Shown one piece after another: positions 1-5,911 of a DNA stretch of 8,096 nt. The position numbers were made by a program, and so were the translations under genes. The stretch comes from TMED23 sp913054205 (lineage in GTDB: Bacteria > Pseudomonadota > Alphaproteobacteria > Rhodospirillales > UBA2165): positions 1 to 8,096 of the forward strand of contig JAYGEG010000156.1 of the NCBI GenBank assembly GCA_046582495.1. Direction: 5' to 3'. Under the pieces are notes generated by a model that did not search any database, was not told the origin of the DNA, and saw nothing but the letters and a program-made list of their open reading frames with translations. Numbering within the stretch: position 1 is the stretch's first letter; each line of letters opens with the position of its first letter.

Positions 1-335
1 GCGGGTGACTTGGAATACCAATATGCTGGCACATAGTGAGCGCCATCTAAAACGCCGCGGTGAACGGCATCTTGCATTTGGCTGGTTTTAACGACGGAGT
101 TAACCGACAACAGGTCAATTCTAAACCCTTTGCCGGTCATTTTATTTACGCGATCAACATAGCTTTTGGCGTTTTCGAGGAAAATACCACCGCCCCAAGC
201 CGCTTGAACTTTAAATACCTTCGTTGCCGCAGTTGCGACATTCGGCATTGCGATGGTTGCAGCTGCTGCACCCGCAGCAACGGCGCCGCCTTTTAGGAAC
301 TTACGGCGACCAACATTTGATTTCTTTTTTGCCAT
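1..335 (-). CDS. dctP: TRAP transporter substrate-binding protein DctP, 5' part only
   Basis: This is the first 111 codons of a periplasmic solute-binding protein for a TRAP transporter; the rest lies beyond the left edge. The ATG at 335-333 is preceded by a GGGAGAG ribosome site about 7 bases upstream. The N-terminus is a twin-arginine (Tat) signal: lysines at 3-5, then GRRKFLK at 9-15, an Ala/Gly-rich hydrophobic stretch and a likely cleavage site after ATA near residue 36. The mature part has FKVQAAWGGG, then YVDRVNKMTGKG (59-70), and DAVHRGVLDGAH followed by an aromatic YWY (about 89-107). This pattern is typical of the TakP-like DctP branch, whose known members bind 2-oxoacids, lactate or similar carboxylates. 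The substrate cannot be read from this fragment. Any cognate permease would be expected further left; the dctQM genes at the right end are about 6 kb away. Confidence 0.9.
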   Translation of the reverse strand, partial: MAKKKSNVGRRKFLKGGAVAAGAAAATIAMPNVATAATKVFKVQAAWGGGIFLENAKSYVDRVNKMTGKGFRIDLLSVNSVVKTSQMQDAVHRGVLDGAHYVPAYWYSKSP

Positions 336-509
336 TAAACTTCTCTCCCTATTAACTGTTTAGTTGTTTTGGTCCTGTTAATTTATTTCATCGGAACCTG
401 TATGACGCCCTCTATTCTAAAAACTCTTTCGAGTGGTTCGCACTTAGAGTGAAAGACTCTCTTGACGGACTCCAAATCGCACAATCACCTGCCTAATCAA
501 ATTATGACG

Positions 510-528
510 ACAAGCAATTCCTGCTTGT
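510..528. promoter_or_regulatory. Perfect 7-bp inverted repeat upstream of dctP
   Basis: ACAAGCA and TGCTTGT are exact reverse complements separated by 5 bases. There is no T-run on either side, so an intrinsic terminator is unlikely. The position, about 175 bases upstream of the dctP start, suits an operator for a dimeric regulator or an untranslated-leader hairpin. The regulator is unknown. Confidence 0.35.
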
Positions 529-530
529 TC

Positions 531-544
531 ATATCTTTCGATAT
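531..544. repeat. Small inverted repeat ATATC-N4-GATAT
   Basis: A 5-bp perfect inverted repeat with a 4-base loop, lying 2 bases after the stronger 510-528 repeat. Alone it could be chance in AT-rich DNA. The tandem placement is the only reason to list it. Confidence 0.2.
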
Positions 545-744
545 TGAAGCTTTGAGCGCAAGAGGTAATGTCTGTTTTTGAAATAAAATATTTAGTATAC
601 CTGAAAGTGTGTGTTGGGTTTGAGGCATCCAATTAGGAAAGCCGACTATGAAAAAATAGTTTTACTGCATTATCTGGTCACATTGGGTCAAGAAAAAATC
701 CTAATAAATCAAGCCAGTAAGTGATATCTTCCGGTAATCTGCTC

Positions 745-1710
745 TTAAGCGACGCGATCATTTGGTTCTTTTCCGGCAAAGTAGGCATCTAAATTATCCA
801 GCGCCCGAAAACCCATGGCGTCACGGGTCTCGAAGGTCGCACTTCCTATGTGCGGCAGCATAAACACATTGTCGAGCGAGGCGAGCGCCGGGTTACCGCC
901 GGGCTCACTCAAATAGACATCAAGCCCCGCAGCCGAAATTTTACCCGATTTGAGCGCATTAATGAGCGCCTCCTCATCAACCAGAGCTCCGCGCGAGGTA
1001 TTTACAAAAACCGCGCCATCCGGGAGAAGTGCAATTTTTTCTTGGTTGAAAAATCCTGTTGTTTCTGGCGTTGCCGGACAATGCAGAGATAAAAACTGCG
1101 ACACAGAAAGAAGCGAGTCTAAATCTTCATGGAATATTGCACCATCTTCTAATTCTGAGGAAAGTCGCGTTCGATTGTGATAGTGAACTTCCATATCAAA
1201 TCCGCGCGCGCGTTTTGACATAATTTGCCCGACGCGCCCCATGCCGACAATGCCGAGTTTCTTTCCTGTCACCTGCGTTCCAACCATAAACGACGGGCTC
1301 CAATGCTCCCACTTGCCGGACCTCACAAGTTGATCGCCTTCGCTGGCGCGCCGGGCTGCACCCAACATCAAAAGCATGGAAATTTCGGCAGTTGCGTCGG
1401 ATAACACTTCTGGCGTATTGGTGACCACAATCCCTTTTTCCTTCAGGGCCGCCAAATCACAATGGTCTAAACCAACCGAATGATTGGCGATAATTTTTAG
1501 GCGTTCTGGAAGCATGGCAACCATGTCAGCGGAAAAAAGTTCGGAATGACAGGGAAGCACAGCATCTACATCTTGGCATTTCTGCAGCAATTCGTCCGGC
1601 GTATACAATTTATCCTCCGGATTCAATCTGACATCATACGTTTCGGCTGCGCGTATTTCTGTGTTTTTCGAAAGCTTGCGCGTAATTAGCAATATCGGCT
1701 GCGTGCTCAA
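745..1710 (-). CDS. D-2-hydroxyacid dehydrogenase (glyoxylate/hydroxypyruvate reductase type)
   Basis: This cytosolic NAD(P)-dependent oxidoreductase of the D-isomer-specific 2-hydroxyacid dehydrogenase family interconverts 2-oxoacids and D-2-hydroxyacids. The 321-residue length is normal for the family. The Rossmann motif GMGRVG is at 156-161. The catalytic triad is visible as R240 (in NTSRG), E269 (in SEPG) and H287 (in PHIGSAT). After the second strand of the nucleotide fold the protein has HNRTR (178-182) where NAD-users usually have an acidic residue, so NADPH preference is likely. Overall it resembles GRHPR/GhrB-type glyoxylate or hydroxypyruvate reductases; the exact substrate is inferred only. 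Translation appears to start at a TTG (1710-1708), with GGGAG 7 bases upstream. The GDCCVxC gene lies 108 bases upstream on the same strand. dctP follows downstream after a 410-base gap, so a shared transcript is not obvious. Confidence 0.92.
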   Translation of the reverse strand: MSTQPILLITRKLSKNTEIRAAETYDVRLNPEDKLYTPDELLQKCQDVDAVLPCHSELFSADMVAMLPERLKIIANHSVGLDHCDLAALKEKGIVVTNTPEVLSDATAEISMLLMLGAARRASEGDQLVRSGKWEHWSPSFMVGTQVTGKKLGIVGMGRVGQIMSKRARGFDMEVHYHNRTRLSSELEDGAIFHEDLDSLLSVSQFLSLHCPATPETTGFFNQEKIALLPDGAVFVNTSRGALVDEEALINALKSGKISAAGLDVYLSEPGGNPALASLDNVFMLPHIGSATFETRDAMGFRALDNLDAYFAGKEPNDRVA

Positions 1711-1818
1711 TGATTGTCTCCCAAGTATTAGATTTTAAAGCGCTGAAAAGAACGCCGCGACAATTGCTTAAAATTTACCGACAGAATTTAAGGAGCACAA
1801 TGAGATTGTTTTTTGCGC

Positions 1819-2025
1819 CTACGCCTCAGCCCGCTCGATCTGGATGGGCGGACATGGCACATCGCCGTAGGAGCAAAAAACGCAGCAATCGCCTTCAATC
1901 GGTTTGAGGATTTTGCCGCAGCCTTCACATTCATAGAAATACTGACATGCGTCGTCCGGCATTGTCTCTTTTTTGGTGTGACCGCATTCCGGGCAGACGA
2001 GAGTAGAGTCTGAGATAATATTCAT
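1819..2025 (-). CDS. GDCCVxC-domain small cysteine-rich protein
   Basis: A 68-residue cytosolic protein with nine cysteines: C11 and C14 (CPEC), C27, C33 and C36 (CEGC), C47, C48 and C51 (GDCCVFC) and C58. The GDCCVFC block followed by CPPIQ is the signature of the GDCCVxC-domain family, some members of which are selenoproteins. The paired CxxC knuckles suggest metal or thiol chemistry, but the function is not established. I chose the ATG at 2025-2023 because the family-like sequence starts there. A longer frame beginning at 2070 would add 15 unconvincing residues and run further into the control region of the divergent gene. The ribosome site at the chosen start is weak. All nine Cys codons are ordinary Cys codons, so no selenocysteine is needed here. 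It is divergent from the LVIVD-repeat gene and upstream of the dehydrogenase on the same strand. Confidence 0.85.
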   Translation of the reverse strand: MNIISDSTLVCPECGHTKKETMPDDACQYFYECEGCGKILKPIEGDCCVFCSYGDVPCPPIQIERAEA

Positions 2026-2119
2026 TTTGATTCTTTGCTTTATGACAATTCGAAATGTTAGTGTCATCAAAACACGTTACTTAAGCAAATATAAAATAAA
2101 AAATTATGCGGGGGAATTA
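2026..2119. promoter_or_regulatory. Divergent control region with two inverted repeats
   Basis: This 94-base AT-rich gap lies between the divergent starts of the GDCCVxC and LVIVD genes, so it must hold both promoters. ATGACA (2042-2047) and TGTCAT (2062-2067) are perfect reverse complements 14 bases apart. TTTGCTT (2034-2040) and AAGCAAA (2083-2089) form a second, wider 7-bp pair. They are not concentric. TATAAAAT at 2090-2097 is a possible -10 element for the plus-strand gene, but I see no good -35 partner. A shared regulator is an inference. Confidence 0.4.
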
Positions 2120-3244
2120 ATGGTTCAAGCTCAAGGCATCAAAGAAGTCGCTTACGTCGATTGTAAAGGCGGCGGACAAATCGAAGTGGTCAATGGCACA
2201 GCTTATGTGGGACATACGGCAGGGCCAGAGGCGACCACGATCATTGATGTCAAAGATCCCAAAAACCCCAAAATTGTTCACCAGCTTATGTGCGCTCATG
2301 AAAACGTCCACGCCCATAAGGTCCGCGTTGCCAATGATTTAATGATTACCAATTACGAATCTATCGACTATATGGGGGAGCCGGGACCGGGCTTCAGAGG
2401 CGGGCTCAACATTTATGATGTTTCCAACCCGCATGAACCCAAACATATTCATTTTTGGGAAACCGCCGGCGAAGGCGTGCACCGCTACACTTTTGATGGC
2501 CGCTACGCCTATATCTCGCCAACAGTTGAGGGCTATATCGGTCATATTTGCATGATCATGGATTTAGCTGATCCAACCAATCCACAGGAAGTCGGACGCT
2601 GGCATTGGCCGGGTCAGTGGGAAGCCGGCGGCGAGGTGCCAGATATCCCGCGTGAGCATCTCAGATGCCACCACGGAATTCGCCAAGGCGATTTTCTGTA
2701 TGTCAGTTATTGGCATGCCGGTTGGGCGATCCTGGATATCTCAGACATGACAAACCCGGTTTGTGTTTCGCGCCAGGAATGGAAGCCGCCTTATGCGCAT
2801 CCGGCCCATACCGCTCTGCCGATCCCCTTTAAACTCAAGGGTATGGATGTGATGCTGCTGGCTGATGAAGACGTTGCCAAAAAAGAACATGCCGGACCGG
2901 CTTTTATTTGGCTCTACGACATTGGCGATAAAGCTAATCCGCGCGCTTTCGCCAGTTTCCAGCTAGACCATTTGGACAGCGGTATCCCGGCGCCGAACAT
3001 GACCGGTTGCCACCAGCCAGTGGAGGTCGTGCGCTCGACGGAAATTCCCGTAGCCTGGTTCGAGCAAGGGCTCCGCATCATGGACATCGCCAACCCGCAC
3101 GCGCCGAAAGAAGTTGCCCATTATGTACCGGATGCGCCAAAGGGTGCAGAACGTCCGCTATCGAACGACGTCTTCCAGGACGATGATGGTCTGATCTATC
3201 TCATTGACCGAGATTGGGGCCTTCATATTTTGGAGCGCAGTTAA
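2120..3244 (+). CDS. LVIVD-repeat beta-propeller protein
   Basis: A 374-residue protein built of about seven repeats, each ending in a D-x-x-(N/K)P-like turn: near 41-50, 96-107, 145-155, 203-213, 263-274, 318-329 and 359-371. This is the LVIVD-repeat pattern and fits a seven-bladed propeller. Histidines occur in conspicuous clusters: VHAH (63-66), VHR (120-122), CHHG (183-186), HPAH (227-230) and CHQP (297-300). In a propeller these could face the central channel and bind metal, as histidines do in SBP56/methanethiol-oxidase-type propellers; that comparison is inference. There is no signal peptide or membrane segment, so it should be cytosolic. The ATG at 2120 has a GGGGGAA ribosome site 4 bases upstream. 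An in-frame extension to 2027 adds 31 residues without propeller character and overlaps the divergent control region. Biochemical function unknown. Confidence 0.88.
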   Translation: MVQAQGIKEVAYVDCKGGGQIEVVNGTAYVGHTAGPEATTIIDVKDPKNPKIVHQLMCAHENVHAHKVRVANDLMITNYESIDYMGEPGPGFRGGLNIYDVSNPHEPKHIHFWETAGEGVHRYTFDGRYAYISPTVEGYIGHICMIMDLADPTNPQEVGRWHWPGQWEAGGEVPDIPREHLRCHHGIRQGDFLYVSYWHAGWAILDISDMTNPVCVSRQEWKPPYAHPAHTALPIPFKLKGMDVMLLADEDVAKKEHAGPAFIWLYDIGDKANPRAFASFQLDHLDSGIPAPNMTGCHQPVEVVRSTEIPVAWFEQGLRIMDIANPHAPKEVAHYVPDAPKGAERPLSNDVFQDDDGLIYLIDRDWGLHILERS

Positions 3245-3274
3245 AAGGAAACGCAGAAACAGAAACTCTATTTT

Positions 3275-3299
3275 GGCCAAGATTTGCAAATGCTTGGTC
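3275..3299. terminator. Hairpin between convergent genes
   Basis: GGCCAAG pairs with CTTGGTC (one G-T wobble) around an 11-base loop that itself contains the palindrome ATTTGCAAAT. It lies between the stop of the LVIVD gene (3244) and the stop of the convergent GIY-YIG gene (3305), where a bidirectional terminator is expected. Neither side has a strong T-run (TCTTC on the plus strand, AAAATAG on the minus strand), so efficient intrinsic termination is uncertain. Confidence 0.4.
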
Positions 3300-3304
3300 T
3301 TCAG

Positions 3305-3565
3305 TTACATCCAGTTGAATGCCAAATCTTTTCTAAATCTCCGGTCCCGTTTCAAATGCCATTCGCGGCTCATGGCTGCACCGCGGTTGAGATATTTTTC
3401 GACATATAACAATTGCCATTCGCGGCCGCGCGTAGATTTGGCGCCAGCACCTGAATTGTGTTTAGCAAGGCGCGCGGCGATATCCGTGCTCCAGCCGACA
3501 TAACTCCTAAAATCCTGAGTATTGATAGTGCCCAATACATATACAAAACATGGATTTGGTATCAC
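3305..3565 (-). CDS. GIY-YIG nuclease superfamily protein, small UPF0213/YhbQ type
   Basis: An 86-residue single-domain protein. The two family strands appear as VYVL (8-11) and YVGWS (22-26), followed by the expected Arg in ARLAKHNSG (R32, H36, N37), the basic KSTRGR block (43-48) and the acidic residue in SREWHLK (E68). These positions match the catalytic residues of GIY-YIG nucleases, so the domain looks intact. Stand-alone proteins of this kind are common in Proteobacteria. Some have been linked to DNA repair, but the role here is not known. The start is a GTG (3565-3563) with GGAGG only 4 bases upstream; the spacing is short, but no other in-frame start fits before the first strand. It is convergent with the LVIVD gene and divergent from the HPt gene. 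Confidence 0.85.
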   Translation of the reverse strand: MIPNPCFVYVLGTINTQDFRSYVGWSTDIAARLAKHNSGAGAKSTRGREWQLLYVEKYLNRGAAMSREWHLKRDRRFRKDLAFNWM

Positions 3566-3630
3566 TGATCCTCCACCAGAGGTTAATCATTTGCCGCAAA
3601 TTTTTGCATTACGCCAATTTTGACGAAAAA

Positions 3631-3658
3631 TTGTTAAATAAAGCTCAAAGTTTATAAA
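3631..3658 (+). promoter_or_regulatory. Candidate sigma-70 promoter for the HPt/PilZ genes
   Basis: TTGTTA (3631-3636, 4 of 6 matches to TTGACA) and TATAAA (3653-3658, 5 of 6 to TATAAT) are 16 bases apart. They point toward the HPt gene with a leader of about 100 bases. The surrounding DNA is AT-rich, so a chance match is possible. Confidence 0.35.
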
Positions 3659-3765
3659 ACTCTTAGCTGGCAGACCTTTAAACTTCTTGAAAAATTCTTA
3701 TCTACAAATACTACGCAATTACCATTCGCATTGGCAAAATCATCGAGATGTTTAAGCACGGTTAA

Positions 3766-4605
3766 ATGATAAAAGAAGCAAACCTGGAAGACGTCCTTGA
3801 ACAGTTACGTCTCGAATTTATCGAGAACAGTCATGAGAAGCTCGACATGATTGATGATTTGATTGGCCGTTTGCTGGACGAGGAAGGGGATGCATGGCGA
3901 GAAACCTACATTGAATTTCAACGCCAAATTCATACGATCAAAGGCACCGCCGGCAGCTACGGCTTTCAAATCGTCACTGAAATTGCGCACAGTCTTGAAG
4001 ATTATATTGAAACATCTAACAGTTTAGGGGCTGATCAACTCAGCGATATTCAGCTCTATGCTGATCATATGCGGTGGATTTTTGAAGCTGGAAAAAACCC
4101 ATCAGAATCAACAACAGCGGAAATTCTACGAAAATTACCAAGTCCTAACAAATCGGTTTTTTCCTCGCAGGAAATTCGCCACATTCCTGTTGTTCTGGTG
4201 ATGCCTTATAACATCCAACGTAAAATAATTGCCAATGAACTGGCCTCATGCGGATTTCGTGTGTACATCGCCGATACCAGCATTCGGGCCATTGAATTGG
4301 CGTTGACACACAAACCCAACATCGTTTTCTCAAACTACGATCTCAGTGACATTAATGGCGTTGAATTGGCATTGATTTTCCGCTCTATCGAGGCAACAAA
4401 ATCCATCAATATGGCGGTTTTATCCAGCCAGGCTGCAAAAAGCCAAAGATTTGTTAATCTTCCGAAGGATGTAAGACTTATCCGCAAAGGAGAAGAATTT
4501 AGCGAGGATCTTGCTGAATGTCTTTTGGATTGGCAGGTATTCCGAGACGTTCGCAAGATAAACATGAGCGCTCTCATCTCCGCGTTTCTTTCGATGGCAT
4601 GGTAA
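3766..4605 (+). CDS. HPt domain plus degenerate receiver domain protein
   Basis: A 279-residue cytosolic signalling protein. Residues about 10-110 form an all-helical HPt domain with the phospho-accepting motif HTIKGTAGSYGF, so H56 should carry phosphate. Residues about 139-256 resemble a receiver domain, but key positions are changed. The acidic pair after strand 1 is replaced (VLVMPYN, 143-149). The residue aligning with the phospho-acceptor Asp is N190 (VFSNYDLSDINGVEL). S220 and K241 occupy the Thr/Ser and Lys positions. It is therefore probably a pseudo-receiver that does not take phosphate. The ATG is immediately preceded by an in-frame TAA, so no longer start is possible; the ribosome site is weak. 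The last 29 codons overlap the PilZ gene in another frame. The tail after residue 256 does not look like part of a fold, which raises the possibility of a frameshift. No histidine kinase is encoded nearby. Confidence 0.85.
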   Translation: MIKEANLEDVLEQLRLEFIENSHEKLDMIDDLIGRLLDEEGDAWRETYIEFQRQIHTIKGTAGSYGFQIVTEIAHSLEDYIETSNSLGADQLSDIQLYADHMRWIFEAGKNPSESTTAEILRKLPSPNKSVFSSQEIRHIPVVLVMPYNIQRKIIANELASCGFRVYIADTSIRAIELALTHKPNIVFSNYDLSDINGVELALIFRSIEATKSINMAVLSSQAAKSQRFVNLPKDVRLIRKGEEFSEDLAECLLDWQVFRDVRKINMSALISAFLSMAW

Positions 4606-4907
4606 CCATTCGAAAAAATGGCCAAGAGTATCTTGGTAAAACAATTGATATTTCGGCGGGTGGCCTTTCGATTAAATTTGGATCCCTCGACAGAGTGGAT
4701 AACTTCCCTTTTGAGCGGGGAGATCAGGTTACACTCGATGTAGAAGAACTAAGCGCCGTGTCGGGCAGTATTATCCGGGTCCGAAATGATAGTGTAATCG
4801 TTCGATTTGATCTTAATCAGCAATTGGAGGATCGATTGCTGGCAGAAATTATGTTAGCCAAGAACGAAATTAATGACACTATCACCGTCGACTGGCACGA
4901 CAATTAA
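4518..4907 (+). CDS. PilZ-domain c-di-GMP-binding protein
   Basis: A 129-residue protein with a canonical PilZ domain. RSHLR (18-22) is the RxxxR motif and DISAGG (44-49) is the DxSxxG motif; together they bind cyclic di-GMP in characterised PilZ proteins. The beta-barrel continues to about FDL (97-99), followed by a helical acidic tail. As an independent gene it would start at ATG 4518, with GAGG at 4504-4507 (10-base spacing) inside the preceding gene. It overlaps that gene by 88 bases in the -1 frame, and the overlap includes the whole RxxxR motif. That is long for simple translational coupling. The alternative is one HPt-receiver-PilZ protein interrupted by a single missing base. The next in-frame ATG (4599) would lose RxxxR. 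Either way, it couples phosphotransfer-type and c-di-GMP signalling domains at one locus. Confidence 0.88.
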   Translation: MSFGLAGIPRRSQDKHERSHLRVSFDGMVTIRKNGQEYLGKTIDISAGGLSIKFGSLDRVDNFPFERGDQVTLDVEELSAVSGSIIRVRNDSVIVRFDLNQQLEDRLLAEIMLAKNEINDTITVDWHDN

Positions 4908-4969
4908 AACATCTTTTTTCAAATACTTCACAACCTTTTTACAGACACCTAACGCAGCTGTGACCACCA

Positions 4970-4984
4970 CGAGATATATTCTCG
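4970..4984. promoter_or_regulatory. Palindrome upstream of the TlpA-like gene
   Basis: CGAGA and TCTCG flank a TATAT centre, 47 bases upstream of the ATG at 5032. The position suits an operator overlapping a promoter, with TATATT (4975-4980) as a possible -10. No matching -35 is evident, so this is a weak call. Confidence 0.25.
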
Positions 4985-5031
4985 GTCCATAGTGCCAGTA
5001 TATTTATTGGAGAATTTCAACCGAGGATTTT

Positions 5032-5640
5032 ATGATCGGCTTTCAGTTTCGTCCATTTTTCAAATATGGCATAATTTTGGTTTTAGGCGCGGTCGGGATT
5101 GCTTTATTCGTCGTCCAGACCGCCGAAACCAAAGGCCCTAAACTTGCAGGTCCCATGCAAGTCTTTCAATTGGCTCCAAGCGCAAAACCTCGTCCGACAA
5201 CCACCTGGAAAGATGGTAACGGCAAAGCCATCAGTCTGGCCAAATTTAAAGACAAAGTCGTCTTAGTGAATTTTTGGGCAACGTGGTGCCCGCCTTGCAT
5301 TCGTGAACTCCCCTCGATTGATCGCTTACAGGCGAGCTTGGGAGGCGATAATTTCACTGTTGTGGCTGTCAGTATAGACCGTGGCGGAAAACCTGTTGCG
5401 ATGCGCTTGGTCAAACGTCTCAAAATAAAACACCTGACCTTGTATCTTGATAAGGAAAGTAAAACCGCTCGGGATTTAGGCGTTCGATCCATGCCAACAA
5501 CATTTATATTCGACCGTATGGGCCGTGAGGTAGGTAAACTTGAAGGCGGTGCTGAATGGGACAACAAAGATGCAGTGGCGCTGGTAAAATTTTTTATCGA
5601 CAACCCAAATTACGCCGACAAATTACCGCGCAAAAAATAA
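5032..5640 (+). CDS. TlpA/ResA-family membrane-anchored thiol-disulfide oxidoreductase
   Basis: A 202-residue thioredoxin-fold protein held on the periplasmic side of the inner membrane by one N-terminal segment (about 12-29). There is no clear cleavage site, so it is probably an anchor. The redox motif is WATWCPPC (82-89), with active cysteines C86 and C89. The cis-proline loop is SMPTTF (P155). The domain order (strand-DGNG, VVLVNFWATWC, VVAVSIDRGG, YLDKES, GVRSMPTTFIFD) is that of the TlpA/ResA/AhpC-TSA-like family. Such proteins act in cytochrome c maturation or periplasmic thiol reduction. The precise partner is unknown, as no cytochrome or DsbD-type gene is in the window. The ATG at 5032 has GAGGA 5 bases upstream. 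It sits 124 bases after the PilZ gene, probably with its own promoter, and converges on the broken receiver remnant. Confidence 0.92.
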   Translation: MIGFQFRPFFKYGIILVLGAVGIALFVVQTAETKGPKLAGPMQVFQLAPSAKPRPTTTWKDGNGKAISLAKFKDKVVLVNFWATWCPPCIRELPSIDRLQASLGGDNFTVVAVSIDRGGKPVAMRLVKRLKIKHLTLYLDKESKTARDLGVRSMPTTFIFDRMGREVGKLEGGAEWDNKDAVALVKFFIDNPNYADKLPRKK

Positions 5641-5648
5641 CATTTTTT
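5632..5648. terminator. A/T-only hairpin at the convergent gene ends
   Basis: AAAAAAT and ATTTTTT form a perfect 7-bp inverted repeat with a 3-base loop. It spans the stop of the TlpA-like gene, 12 bases from the stop of the converging receiver remnant. It gives a T-run on either strand, but the stem lacks G-C pairs, so it is at best a weak bidirectional terminator. Confidence 0.25.
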
Positions 5649-5659
5649 AATCCGGAAAA

Positions 5660-5907
5660 TCAGCCGGCAGATGCGGGTTCGATACCTAGAATTTCTTCGA
5701 TTGTATTACGCAATGTTTCCATCCGCACAGGTTTGTAGAGAAGATGAAGATCTAATTCTTCCGCATCACCCATGGTTTTTTTGAAATATCACCGGTAAAT
5801 AATATTGCCGGAATTTCGGCTTCATAAGACTGACGCAAATCATCAACAATTTGTGCCCCGGTTAATTCACCCGGCAATCGATAGTCAGCAATGATGACGT
5901 CCGGCGG
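5660..5907 (-). pseudogene. C-terminal remnant of a response-regulator receiver domain, frameshifted
   Basis: Read on the minus strand, this begins in mid-domain with PPDVIIADYRLPGELTG. It contains the phospho-acceptor Asp (IADYRLP), then LRQSY, the LFTGD strand carrying the conserved Thr, and, after a one-base slip, LLYKPVRMETLRNTIEEIL with the conserved Lys. It ends at a TGA (5662-5660). The slip is at a run of seven A (plus-strand T7, 5776-5782). In the upstream frame translation stops at 5754-5752; one extra A restores the receiver ending. The first half of the domain, with the acidic pair, and everything before it are missing. The sequence style matches the C-terminal receiver of a hybrid histidine kinase, but that is inference. 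It abuts an unrelated 2Fe-2S gene fragment, out of frame, so no functional product is expected unless the sequence is an assembly error. Confidence 0.75.
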
Positions 5908-5911
5908 GCCC

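Larger units (their letters stand above)
336..744. other. Gene-free region between dctP and the hydroxyacid dehydrogenase
   Basis: About 410 bases upstream of dctP with no convincing gene. The one short minus-strand reading frame here (632-444) has no ribosome site and no recognisable motif. The stretch is AT-rich and holds two adjacent inverted repeats (510-528 and 531-544). It presumably carries the dctP promoter and regulatory sites plus the 3' end of the dehydrogenase transcript. I could not pick a convincing -35/-10 pair for dctP. No tRNA-like cloverleaf was seen. Confidence 0.6.

Noticed and set aside
444..632. 62-residue minus-strand frame in the dctP upstream gap
   Set aside because: It has no ribosome site and no recognisable motif, and it runs through the inverted repeats. 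It looks like chance.
1710..1907. Plus-strand frame with AAGGAG before an internal ATG at 1800
   Set aside because: It is antisense to the end of the well-supported GDCCVxC gene, and its product is Arg/Pro-rich without motifs. The ribosome-like site is probably chance.
2027..2119. N-terminal extension of the LVIVD protein
   Set aside because: The extra 31 residues precede the good ribosome site at 2111-2115 and would place the start inside the divergent promoter region. The propeller pattern begins after 2120.
5166..5603. 145-residue minus-strand frame opposite the TlpA-like gene
   Set aside because: It is an antisense shadow of a gene with clear WCPPC and cis-Pro motifs; its own sequence is low-complexity Ser/Arg/Leu without a family match.
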